DNA from: a virus
Direction: 5' to 3' (one strand)
IMG/VR virus record: IMGVR_UViG_3300035138_000041
Coordinates: 1 to 47,344 of that record
DNA length: 47,344 bases
The translations under genes were made by a program, and so were the position numbers. Below are positions 28,881 through 36,053 of this stretch, in pieces. The notes under the pieces were generated by a model. It ran no database searches, was not told the DNA's origin, and worked only from the letters and a program-made list of their open reading frames with translations. Position 1 is the first letter of the stretch, and every line of letters starts with the position of its first letter.

Positions 28881-29428
28881 CACGGTACATCCTCACGCAC
28901 TCCGGTCGCGTCGTTGACATCGTCAACCCTGATCCGAGCACGCTCGTGATCGAAGACGTGGCGCATGCGCTCGCTCGAATCAACCGTTACACCGGGCACA
29001 GCGACGACCCGATCAGCGTCGCACAGCATGCTGTGTTGGTGAGCACTCTCGTCCCGCCAGAGGCGGCCGCGTGGGGATTGCTCCACGACGCATCCGAGGC
29101 GTACCTCGGCGACTGGTCCACGCCGGTCAAAGCGGAGCTTATCGCGCGAGCGCCGAGCGTTCGCACGTGGCTTGTTGAATGGGACCGCGCCATCGCGTCT
29201 GCGTTCGGCGTAACACGTCGTCGCATCAAAGCGTCGGACGTTGCGGCGTGCATCGCCGAACGCCGTGACAACGGACCGCGCGGGCTTGACGATCGCGCGT
29301 GGTTCGAGGGTGCCGGCAAGCCTCCACCGAACGTGCCGCTCGAAGCTGCGCCGGGACGCGTCGTGCCGTGGTCGACGGAGCTTTCGCAGTGGCGTTTCCT
29401 GCAGCGGTGGGATGAGGTTAGACCGTGA
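28877..29428 (+). CDS. HD-domain phosphohydrolase (YfbR/DatZ-like)
   Basis: A 183-residue HD hydrolase. Metal ligands are visible: His in ISVAQHAVLVS, the HD pair in WGLLHDASEAYLGD and a later Asp in the helix RIKASDVAACIAE. The EAYLGDWSTPVK motif is typical of phage HD enzymes related to YfbR nucleotidases and DatZ dATPases. It would cleave dNTPs or dNMPs. The GTG start overlaps the MazZ-like stop. Substrate cannot be told from sequence alone. Confidence 0.65.
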   Translation: MTRYILTHSGRVVDIVNPDPSTLVIEDVAHALARINRYTGHSDDPISVAQHAVLVSTLVPPEAAAWGLLHDASEAYLGDWSTPVKAELIARAPSVRTWLVEWDRAIASAFGVTRRRIKASDVAACIAERRDNGPRGLDDRAWFEGAGKPPPNVPLEAAPGRVVPWSTELSQWRFLQRWDEVRP

Positions 29429-30672
29429 GCGATCGCAAGTGGACTGACGAGCAGCTCATCGAGGCGCTTCGCCAGACGGGCGGTAACGCAAGTGCGGCCG
29501 TGCGTGCGCTCGGCTGCGGAGGTAGCGTGCACCAACGTATGGCGCGCCTGCGTTCGCGAGCAATCCCGCCCGCGCTTCCGGCGTTGCCCGATGGCTTTGA
29601 CGTCGCCAGTGTGAGCACGCAGCTTGACGCTGACGGTGAGACTTGTGCTCAGTCGGTGCGAGCGCGGCCGCACGTGGAGCCCGCCGCCGATACTGTGCCC
29701 GATGGGCACATCGTCTCTGGCGTGAGCACGCTCATCGGACCGAACGGAGTCGCGGCGCAGTGGGTCAAGACGCGGGGCGACAAGGACCGCTCGCTGCAAG
29801 CGTGGATTGATGCGGCCCCCGCCGTGCTCGAGCGTGTCGTCCCTGGCATCCGCGACACGGAACCGGCGCCGCCCCCCGAGGGAGCGCTCGACGACGACCG
29901 CTGTGTCGGTTACGTGATCGGTGACGCGCACATCGGCATGCTGTGCTGGGCGCCGGAGACCGGTGCGAACTGGGATGTCAAGATCGCGGAGGGGGTCATG
30001 CGCGAAGCGATTGACTATCTGTTCGCGACGACTCCACGCACGCGCGAATGCTTGATCGTCAATGTCGGTGACCTGCAACACGCCGACTCACCGACGAACG
30101 CGACGCCAGAGGGAGGCAATCGGCTCGACGTGGACGGCCGAGACCAACGCGTGCGCCGCGCCGTGATTCGCGTGCTGCGCTACTACATCGAGCGCGCTCT
30201 CGCGAAGCACGAGCGTGTCACGTTCGTGAATCAGCCCGGCAACCACGACCCTTACGCGACGTCGTGGCTTGGGCTGCTGCTTGCGACGGCGTTCGAGCGA
30301 GAGCCGCGCGTGGAGATCGACACAAGCCCCGCGCCCTGGCGCGCGCATCAGTTCGGGCGCAACATGATCGCGATCACGCACAAGCCGCAGCAGGGCGAGG
30401 ATATCGGGCATCAGATGGCCGCGCTATGGCCGGAGATGTGGGGCGCGACCGAGCATCGCGTGTGCCTTGCCGGGCACGTGCACCATCAGTCGCGCAAGGA
30501 GCGCCCTGGGTTCGAGGTCGAGACGTTCGGGATTCTCGCACCGCGCGACGCGTGGCACGCGGGGCGCGGCTACCTCGCTAAGCGCCGAATGACTGCGATC
30601 GTCTGGCATCGTGAACACGGGGAGGATTCGCGGGCGACGTTCCACGTTTCGCGATCGCGGGTAGCGACGTGA
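29425..30672 (+). CDS. Metallophosphoesterase with N-terminal helix-turn-helix
   Basis: A 415-residue protein. Residues 1-50 look like a helix-turn-helix (DEQLIEALRQTGGNASAAVRALGCGGSVHQRMARLRSR). After a linker, residues about 165-400 are a calcineurin-like phosphoesterase: GDAHIG (about 172), VGDLQHAD, NQPGNHD and AGHVHH, together the full di-metal set. Similar HTH-phosphoesterase proteins occur in many phages; substrates are unknown and may be nucleic-acid ends. Possible role in DNA processing or host takeover. Confidence 0.75.
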   Translation: MSDRKWTDEQLIEALRQTGGNASAAVRALGCGGSVHQRMARLRSRAIPPALPALPDGFDVASVSTQLDADGETCAQSVRARPHVEPAADTVPDGHIVSGVSTLIGPNGVAAQWVKTRGDKDRSLQAWIDAAPAVLERVVPGIRDTEPAPPPEGALDDDRCVGYVIGDAHIGMLCWAPETGANWDVKIAEGVMREAIDYLFATTPRTRECLIVNVGDLQHADSPTNATPEGGNRLDVDGRDQRVRRAVIRVLRYYIERALAKHERVTFVNQPGNHDPYATSWLGLLLATAFEREPRVEIDTSPAPWRAHQFGRNMIAITHKPQQGEDIGHQMAALWPEMWGATEHRVCLAGHVHHQSRKERPGFEVETFGILAPRDAWHAGRGYLAKRRMTAIVWHREHGEDSRATFHVSRSRVAT

Positions 30673-30698
30673 GCACCGTAAGGTAAGGAGCAAACACC

Positions 30699-31076
30699 AT
30701 GGGATACTACACTGAGATCATCTTCGGCGCGCGGTTGCGCGAGGACACGCCTGGGCGCGTGATTGAACTGTTGACCAAAGCGGCCGATGGTGGCTGGGAT
30801 GTTGAAGCCGACGACGTGAAGCTTGGGCGCGTGATGCATGGGAGCGACAGCTACTATTTCTCTGGTTCGCATGCGCCAGTGTTTGAGTTGGATGATTTTA
30901 GGGAGCACTACACACTTCACTTTCGCGCGAACTTAAAGAACTACAGCAGCGAAATCGAAGCGTTCATTGACTGGATTCGACCCTACGTGGCGCAAGGTGC
31001 TGGCGAGCGCGAGGTCTTCGCGATCGTTATGGGTGAGGACACAGAAGCGCTAGAGCTGCACTGTCTCGAGGGTTGA
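30699..31076 (+). CDS. Conserved phage protein of unknown function
   Basis: A 125-residue protein with a strong AAGGAG eight bases before the ATG. The pattern MGYYTEIIFGARLREDTPGRVIELL, DSYYFSGSHAPVFELDDFREHYTLHFRANLKNYSSEIEAFIDWIRPYV is one I recognise from uncharacterised proteins in many phages. Globular and probably cytoplasmic. It follows a 26-bp gap rather than an overlap, so it may be separately expressed. Confidence 0.6.
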   Translation: MGYYTEIIFGARLREDTPGRVIELLTKAADGGWDVEADDVKLGRVMHGSDSYYFSGSHAPVFELDDFREHYTLHFRANLKNYSSEIEAFIDWIRPYVAQGAGEREVFAIVMGEDTEALELHCLEG

Positions 31077-32239
31077 TGGCGCGACCCTATCACTCCGCCT
31101 CAAGCGTAGCGCTCGGCGTCCGCTGCGAGCGTGCGTGGGCGTACTGCTACCTCGATGGCTTGCGCGACCCGGACGTCGCTTGGTCCGACGTGACGCCAGC
31201 TACGCCCCCTCGTCAACGGTCGTGTGCGCTTGGCAACGCAGTGCACGCTACGGCCGAGGCGTGGTACCGCGATGAGCGCCCCGATTGGACGTCGCTGCCG
31301 GGGCAAATTCTGCTCAGCGGTGCGGGCTACCTGCCGCACCCAGACCGCTGCGAACGCGTTGAGGTAGAGCGCGCAATCGGCGACGAGCCGACAGGCCTCG
31401 TCGCGCCGCGATCGCCGACCACGATCACGATCCACGGTGTTCGCTGGGGTGGATTCATTGACCTTGTGGCGTGGCCGACGCGTGGCGAGCGGGAGCGGCT
31501 GTGGCCTGCGGGCGTGCTTGTAGGGCCCGTGCTCATCGACCACAAAACGACTGCGTCGATCGCCCGCTACGCCAAGACCCCCGACGAGCTGACGCACGAC
31601 GTCGCCGCGGCCGTGTACGGCGTGGACGTCATGACTAGATACGGTCTCGATGCGCTCGCTTGCCGCTGGGTATACTACGAGAGCAAGCGCGTGCGCCGCG
31701 CGGTGCCGGTGGACTTTGCGCTCACGGGTCAAGGGGCGCTTGACACGATCGCTCCGGCGGCCGAACTCGCGCGGCATCTTGACACGATCGAGCGCAGTGC
31801 TGATGCTACGTGCAACTCGCTCGCGTGCGATGAGTACGGCGGCTGCCCGTACCACCCAGCGCAAGGCGGTCCGTGTGATGTCCGACGCGGTCTAGCGGCC
31901 GCGTTCGCTAACCCCAGGAGACAATCAATGGCATTGACAGACGAAGATAAAGCGAAGTTTGCGGCACTGCAGAAGGCCGCGCCCGCGACGCCCACCGCAG
32001 ACGCGCCGGCGGAAGCGCCAGCGGCGCCAGCGGAAACGACCGCGCCCGCGAAAAGCACGCGCAAGCGCAAGGGCTCGGCGCCCACGCCCGTAGCCGCCGG
32101 CGCACCTGGCGACTTCGCAGCACGCAAGGCAGCAGCCGAGCAGAAGATCGCCGAAGGCCAAGCGGAGCTTGCGCAAGTGGTAGCGGAGATCGCTGCGCAG
32201 CGCGATGCGTTGACGGCACTGTTGGGGGTCGAGGGATGA
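31076..32239 (+). CDS. Cas4/RecB-like PD-(D/E)XK nuclease
   Basis: A 387-residue protein; the nuclease spans about 1-280. It begins YHSASSVALGVRCERAWAYCYLDG. The active site is GFIDLVAW and VLIDHKTT (Asp...Asp-x-Lys). A C-terminal cluster, CNSLACDEYGGCPYHPAQGGPC, may join the early Cys to hold an iron-sulphur cluster as in Cas4 and AddB. It probably resects DNA ends during phage recombination. Residues 285-387 are a separate Ala/Pro/Lys-rich and coiled-coil segment with its own ribosome binding site. ATG 31076 is preferred over the upstream TTG. Confidence 0.75.
   Translation: MARPYHSASSVALGVRCERAWAYCYLDGLRDPDVAWSDVTPATPPRQRSCALGNAVHATAEAWYRDERPDWTSLPGQILLSGAGYLPHPDRCERVEVERAIGDEPTGLVAPRSPTTITIHGVRWGGFIDLVAWPTRGERERLWPAGVLVGPVLIDHKTTASIARYAKTPDELTHDVAAAVYGVDVMTRYGLDALACRWVYYESKRVRRAVPVDFALTGQGALDTIAPAAELARHLDTIERSADATCNSLACDEYGGCPYHPAQGGPCDVRRGLAAAFANPRRQSMALTDEDKAKFAALQKAAPATPTADAPAEAPAAPAETTAPAKSTRKRKGSAPTPVAAGAPGDFAARKAAAEQKIAEGQAELAQVVAEIAAQRDALTALLGVEG
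31928..32239 (+). CDS. Nested in-frame C-terminal product of the nuclease gene
   Basis: An in-frame internal ATG with AGGAG at 31916-31920 (7-nt spacing) would give a separate 103-residue protein starting MALTDEDKAKFAALQKAA, with an Ala/Pro linker, a basic patch (KSTRKRKG) and a C-terminal coiled coil (AEQKIAEGQAELAQVVAEIAAQRDAL). The start lies right after the nuclease's last Cys, at a domain border. Such nested products are known in phages. Expression is inferred from the ribosome binding site alone. Confidence 0.5.
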   Translation: MALTDEDKAKFAALQKAAPATPTADAPAEAPAAPAETTAPAKSTRKRKGSAPTPVAAGAPGDFAARKAAAEQKIAEGQAELAQVVAEIAAQRDALTALLGVEG

Positions 32240-32514
32240 GTGCGACCGTAGTAGTGCGAGGTCGTGACCTGAAGTGGCTCAGTACCGTGTGTGACTTCAC
32301 GGTGGAACCGGCGGCGCTGTACCGCGTCACGGTCGAGAAGCACCGCGGGCAACCACCGGCTGGGTACCGCTGGGATGGTGATACGCTCGTCGGTTACGAT
32401 GAAATTTTTTACGTATCGGTAGTGGGTGGCCGTGTTGAGGGGCGTTCATACGGGTCTCGAGTAGGCGTCCCCCGCGTCGTGTTTGAGACGTTCGTGCGCG
32501 AGGGCATGTTGTGA
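32236..32514 (+). CDS. Hypothetical protein
   Basis: A 92-residue, mostly beta protein (ATVVVRGRDLKWLSTVCDFTVEPAALYRVTVEKHRGQPPAGYRWDGDTLVGYDEIFYVSVVGGRVEGRSYG). ATG overlaps the nuclease stop and the stop overlaps the next GTG. No family is recognised. The RWDGDTLVGYDEIFYV core looks like a small SH3- or OB-like barrel, but that is only an impression. Confidence 0.5.
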   Translation: MSATVVVRGRDLKWLSTVCDFTVEPAALYRVTVEKHRGQPPAGYRWDGDTLVGYDEIFYVSVVGGRVEGRSYGSRVGVPRVVFETFVREGML

Positions 32515-32663
32515 GCGTAACGCGAACCACCTACGCGATCAGCCTGTGCGTGAGTCTCTCGCTGCTCGCGCTGTTCGGCGCTGGTGTGATCCCGACGTGG
32601 CCGCTTGTTGCGTGGATCGCGCTTGGCGCGTTTGGTGCGTTCATCGGAGCGATCGGTCTGTGA
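32511..32663 (+). CDS. Small two-helix membrane protein
   Basis: A 50-residue protein with two hydrophobic helices (about 8-26, AISLCVSLSLLALFGAGVI, and 31-49, LVAWIALGAFGAFIGAIG) and a short Pro-containing turn. It is linked by four-base overlaps to both neighbours. Several such tiny membrane proteins punctuate this operon. They may be superinfection-exclusion or holin-like, but nothing here shows it. Confidence 0.55.
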   Translation: MSVTRTTYAISLCVSLSLLALFGAGVIPTWPLVAWIALGAFGAFIGAIGL

Positions 32664-34348
32664 GTTTCGCCGTCGCCCGCACGACCGAGTTCGAGCGCAT
32701 CGCTGCGCTATCCCGGCGCCCTCTGCGCCAAGCGGACGCGGAAGCGTGGGCGACGGTACTCACCCCAAAGTTTCTTGAGCAGACCGCGCCCCCGGGCGCG
32801 GCGCTTCGGCCGTGGCAGGCGTTCGCGCTCGCAGAAGCGATGACCCTAGGCGGCGGTTTCTTTGCGCTGCCCGTCGGGTTCGGTAAGACGCTCTTGACGT
32901 GGTTGCTGCCGACCGCACTTGATGCCGAGCGCGCCGTGCTGATCGCGCCGGCGAATCTCGAAGACAAGACGATCGAGGACTTCGCGTCCTATCGCGGCAC
33001 GTGGCGCGCGTCACGCAACGGCGTGCGTTTCATGTCGCGATCGTTTCTTTGGCAGGCAAAAAACGCGACTGCGCTTGAGGATTACGCGCCAGACCTGATC
33101 ATAATCGATGAGTCCGACGAGCTGCAGAACGCGCGCGCGAGCACCGTGAAGCGCATCGATCGCTACGTGCGAGCGAACCCCGGCGTGCGCGTCGTCGCGA
33201 TGAGCGGCACGCCCGGCCGCCTCTCGATCATGAACTACTGGCACCTCATGTGCTGGTGCCTTGGCGACGCGTGCCCGATGCCGCTTGTCGAGAGCGAGGC
33301 GCGCGTGTGGGCGATGGCGATTGACGAGGGCTGGCGCGGAAGGCGCCCGCATCTCGGACCGCTCGGGCGCACGCTGCGCGAAGCGCGCGAGTGGTACCGC
33401 CGGCGGTTGCTCGAGACGCCAGGCGTCGTGCTCGTGGATGGTGACTCATGCGACCAGCCGCTAACTGTACGCTGGCGCCTTGCGCGCGAGTGCCCCGAGA
33501 CTAACGCTCGCTTCGAGCGGTTCGCCGTGGACCAGGAGACGCCCGGCGGGATCGTGGTGTCGGACGGTCTGTCTCGCTGGCGGCTCGACGCACAGCTAGG
33601 GCAGGGCTTCTACACGCGTTGGAACCCCCCGCCGCCGGAGCGCTGGCGTACAGCGTACCGTGCGTGCGCAGCGTTCGTGCGCGAGCGCATCGACGCCAGC
33701 GCCAACAGCGCGCGACCGCTCGACACGGAACTACAGGTGCTGCGGCGCTACGCGAGCAACCCGATCGTGCGCGAGTGGCGCGACGTTAAGCCGACGTTCA
33801 AGGGGCAGACTGAGGCTGTGTGGTTTTCGCGTGCTGCGCTCGACTCATGCCTCGACTGGATCCGTGAGCACGCACCGCGGCCCGTGCTCGTGTGGTGTGG
33901 CTCTACCGACTTCGCGCATGCGCTCGCTCGCGATGCTCATCTACCGTACTACGGCCCCGAAGGCAAGACGGCAGGCGGGGCGCTGTTGCTCAAAGCGGAT
34001 CCGCGGCGGTCGCTGATCGTGTCGTGGAACGCTAACAAGAAAGGTTTCGACAACCTCAAAGCGTGGCCGCGGCAACTGATCGTGATGCCACCGCAGTCGG
34101 CGAAGTGGCTCGAGCAAGTCCTCGGGCGCCCGCACCGCAGCGGACAGCGTGAGCCGGTCGTTGTGGACGTACTGATCACGAGCGGCGGGACAGCTGACGC
34201 GTTCGAGCGCGCGCTTGAGGAAGCGGCGTTCGACAAGAGCACTCTGACGCTCACGCAAAAGCTACTCCGCGCGGAGATCGTGCGCGCGACGCCGATGATC
34301 ATGAGCGCGAACGAGTGGCGTTGGGCACGGAAGGGTGGGAGCTGGTGA
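32660..34348 (+). CDS. SF2 (SNF2/DEAD-like) helicase
   Basis: A 562-residue ATP-dependent DNA translocase or helicase. Motif I is LPVGFGKTLL (about 73-82), motif II is IIIDESDE (about 150-157), motif III is MSGTPG (about 181-186), and in the second RecA lobe motif V/VI ends VLGRPHRSGQ (about 492-501). The early QAFALAEAM element is the Q-motif. The helicase resembles phage replication/recombination helicases such as those coupled to PolA and Cas4-like nucleases, which are encoded nearby. The GTG start overlaps the small membrane-protein gene. Confidence 0.8.
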   Translation: MSFAVARTTEFERIAALSRRPLRQADAEAWATVLTPKFLEQTAPPGAALRPWQAFALAEAMTLGGGFFALPVGFGKTLLTWLLPTALDAERAVLIAPANLEDKTIEDFASYRGTWRASRNGVRFMSRSFLWQAKNATALEDYAPDLIIIDESDELQNARASTVKRIDRYVRANPGVRVVAMSGTPGRLSIMNYWHLMCWCLGDACPMPLVESEARVWAMAIDEGWRGRRPHLGPLGRTLREAREWYRRRLLETPGVVLVDGDSCDQPLTVRWRLARECPETNARFERFAVDQETPGGIVVSDGLSRWRLDAQLGQGFYTRWNPPPPERWRTAYRACAAFVRERIDASANSARPLDTELQVLRRYASNPIVREWRDVKPTFKGQTEAVWFSRAALDSCLDWIREHAPRPVLVWCGSTDFAHALARDAHLPYYGPEGKTAGGALLLKADPRRSLIVSWNANKKGFDNLKAWPRQLIVMPPQSAKWLEQVLGRPHRSGQREPVVVDVLITSGGTADAFERALEEAAFDKSTLTLTQKLLRAEIVRATPMIMSANEWRWARKGGSW

Positions 34349-34353
34349 CCACC

Positions 34354-34372
34354 GCGCCTCCACGAGAGGCGC
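34354..34372 (+). other. Stem-loop upstream of the SSB-like gene
   Basis: GCGCCTC (34354-34360) and GAGGCGC (34366-34372) form a perfect 7-bp stem with a 5-nt loop, 15 bases before the ATG of the SSB-like gene and just ahead of its AGAAGGA site. It could be a weak terminator after the helicase gene, or an operator through which the SSB-like protein limits its own translation. Confidence 0.4.
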
Positions 34373-34387
34373 AGAAAGAAGGACAGT

Positions 34388-35017
34388 ATGATGCAATTCA
34401 AACGAACCACGCCGCAAGGCGCAACGCCCGCGCCCGCCGCAGCACCTTCGGCAGGCACCGCCCCTCGACGTAGCGCTTACGCTGGCGTAAGCGGTGCCGA
34501 CCAACGCGATCCGATGGCAGAGATCGGAACCTACCGTATGCGCGTCATCGCATGCGCCGAGGGCCACAACCCTGGCAAGCGGCGCGACAGCTACAAAGTT
34601 ACGCTGCATGTTGAGGATGCCGCCGAGGGCAGCACCACCACAGTCGGTACCGTGTGCACGATGGTTAGCCTGCACACGAACGCGGGGCTCAGTGAGCTCA
34701 AGCGCTTCGCGTTTCACGCGGCAGGTTTCGGGCCGACGCTCGATCAGCGCCAGAGCGATCCGACCGCTGCGAAGCGGCTCGCCGTCGAGGGTGAGGCGAA
34801 GTACAACGAGCTTGAGGAGGCTTCGTTCGGCTACCAGGGTGCAATCCTGGAGGCGAGTGCCGGGCACGCGAACGGTGCGCCGTCGATCGTCGGGCGCCTC
34901 GTGGATGTGAGCGTGTCGCGCGGCAAGGACGTCGTGAACCAGCAGACTGGGCAACCCACAGGCGACTACTATCGCAGCTACGTGTGGGGTGTCGTTCCGG
35001 AGGACGAGCAGTCATGA
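34388..35017 (+). CDS. SSB-like single-strand DNA-binding protein (putative)
   Basis: A 209-residue protein. After a Pro/Ala-rich start, residues about 45-125 form a beta-rich core (EIGTYRMRVIACAEGHNPGKRRDSYKVTLHVEDAAEGSTTTVGTVCTMVSLHTNAGLSELKRFAFHAAG). Residues about 155-200 resemble the end of phage DUF669/SSB-like proteins (GRLVDVSVSRGKDVVNQQTGQPTGDYYRSYVWGVV), with an acidic C-terminus (PEDEQS) typical of SSBs. It lies between helicase and polymerase genes. A double-ATG start follows AGAAGGA. The call is by pattern and context. Confidence 0.5.
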   Translation: MMQFKRTTPQGATPAPAAAPSAGTAPRRSAYAGVSGADQRDPMAEIGTYRMRVIACAEGHNPGKRRDSYKVTLHVEDAAEGSTTTVGTVCTMVSLHTNAGLSELKRFAFHAAGFGPTLDQRQSDPTAAKRLAVEGEAKYNELEEASFGYQGAILEASAGHANGAPSIVGRLVDVSVSRGKDVVNQQTGQPTGDYYRSYVWGVVPEDEQS

Positions 35018-35143
35018 GCGCTCCAGAAGCCCCTAACGTGTGATCGACTAGCGCCACAGCTCTCGCGCCGCTCACGGCGGCGGCGGTTCGCGACCGCGGC
35101 GAGGGCCGAGGAACCATGCGCCAGGTGCGGCGAAAGGATTACG

Positions 35144-35395
35144 ATGTCAAAAACTAAACTGTTGAGAGACCTTGCAAAGCAGATCCGTGATTCCCTTCTC
35201 ACACACGGGGTTGATACTGGCCAACCGCTAACAGCGGCACACCTACTCGACGCGCTCGAGACGATCGCAAGCATAACAGAGCTAGACGACTGTCCTGCCT
35301 GTGACGAGTGTGGACGCAGTACGGTGTGGGACGGGCTGTGGGGCGCGGAGTGGGCGTGCCCGGATTGTCAGAAGTCGATCCCGGACATGGGGTGA
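35144..35395 (+). CDS. Zinc-ribbon protein with helical N-terminus
   Basis: An 83-residue protein: a helical first half (KTKLLRDLAKQIRDSLLTHGVDTGQPLTAAHLLDALETIASIT) and a zinc ribbon with CPACDEC (about 50-56) and CPDC (about 73-76). It follows a 126-bp gap in which I see only a 9-codon open frame and a short CGCCG/CGGCG hairpin. Role unknown; it may bind DNA or a host enzyme. Confidence 0.6.
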   Translation: MSKTKLLRDLAKQIRDSLLTHGVDTGQPLTAAHLLDALETIASITELDDCPACDECGRSTVWDGLWGAEWACPDCQKSIPDMG

Positions 35396-35398
35396 CGC

Positions 35399-35599
35399 AT
35401 GAGCGACACGATCACAGTCACAGGCGTGGCGCTACCGCTCGACGTGGGCGCGGCGCTGCTAGCTGGTAAGCCCGTGCCTATCGAGCATGCGGTCGCGCTT
35501 GCGCGTGCGCTCAATGCGGCCGTGGCGCGGCACGTGCGCGCGGTCGCGGAGCGCGAGACGGAAGCGCCAGCGCCGGACGACCCGGGGGGCTCAGCGTGA
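35399..35599 (+). CDS. Small hypothetical protein
   Basis: A 66-residue, Ala-rich helical protein (LDVGAALLAGKPVPIEHAVALARALNAAVARHVRAVAERETEAPAPDD) ending in a disordered acidic/Pro tail. ATG start; the stop overlaps the next GTG. No motif is recognised. Its place among zinc-ribbon and Lar-like genes suggests an accessory function. Confidence 0.5.
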   Translation: MSDTITVTGVALPLDVGAALLAGKPVPIEHAVALARALNAAVARHVRAVAERETEAPAPDDPGGSA

Positions 35600-35865
35600 C
35601 GCCCGCAGAGCTCGCTAGCGCTTGCGTCCGCACGCTTAACGACGATCTCGATCGCATCGCGCTCGTGATCCCGATGCGCCGTGCGCCGCGCGGTCGGCGA
35701 ATTCGGCTCGACCAAAAGTCGCGAGCGAGGTGCCCGCTTGGCGAGGTCGCGTACCATAACCCAGACCCGCCGCGCACGGTAGCGTGGTTCGACGCGCGTG
35801 AGGTGCTAGCCTGGCTTGCGGCACATGGGCTTGTGAAGAATGAGAAGCTTGAGGACGGCTCGTGA
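35596..35865 (+). CDS. Small hypothetical protein
   Basis: An 89-residue basic protein (LVIPMRRAPRGRRIRLDQKSRARCPLGEVAYHNP) with a C-terminal helix-rich part (ARTVAWFDAREVLAWLAAHGLVKNEKLE-like) that may be a small winged-helix unit. The GTG start and the stop overlap both neighbours by four bases. No family recognised. Confidence 0.5.
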   Translation: MTPAELASACVRTLNDDLDRIALVIPMRRAPRGRRIRLDQKSRARCPLGEVAYHNPDPPRTVAWFDAREVLAWLAAHGLVKNEKLEDGS

Positions 35866-36053
35866 CGCCTGTCCTACCGTGCCCGTGCGGATGCCGTCAC
35901 GTTGGCGAGCGGTTTAGCGTGCAGGACGGCTCGTGCCTTGTGTGCGCGCGGTGCGGCCGTGAGGGTAAACGCGGCGCTACCGAAGCACAGGCCGTTCAGT
36001 TTTGGAATGCGATGGTGTCGCGTTTGCACCAAGCGCCTGAGGGCGGCTCGTGA
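35862..36053 (+). CDS. Lar-like zinc-ribbon (restriction alleviation family candidate)
   Basis: A 63-residue protein fitting the Lar pattern: an N-terminal knuckle, PCPCGCRHV, a second knuckle, CARCGREGKRGATEAQAVQFWN, with the characteristic Ala-x-x-x-WN helix after it. The Rac-prophage Lar protein relieves type I restriction by stimulating host methylation; many phage relatives are uncharacterised. The protein may protect incoming phage DNA, in line with the phage methyltransferase at 41796. The GTG start overlaps the preceding stop. Confidence 0.6.
   Translation: MTPVLPCPCGCRHVGERFSVQDGSCLVCARCGREGKRGATEAQAVQFWNAMVSRLHQAPEGGS

Noticed and set aside
31076-32239. Cas4-like nuclease as evidence for a phage CRISPR system
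   Set aside because: Stand-alone Cas4/RecB-like nucleases are common phage recombination enzymes; no Cas1, Cas2 or repeat array is present.
35014-35043. Nine-codon ATG frame after the SSB-like gene
   Set aside because: Although it overlaps the previous stop, nine codons are too few to support a gene claim; at most a reinitiation leftover.
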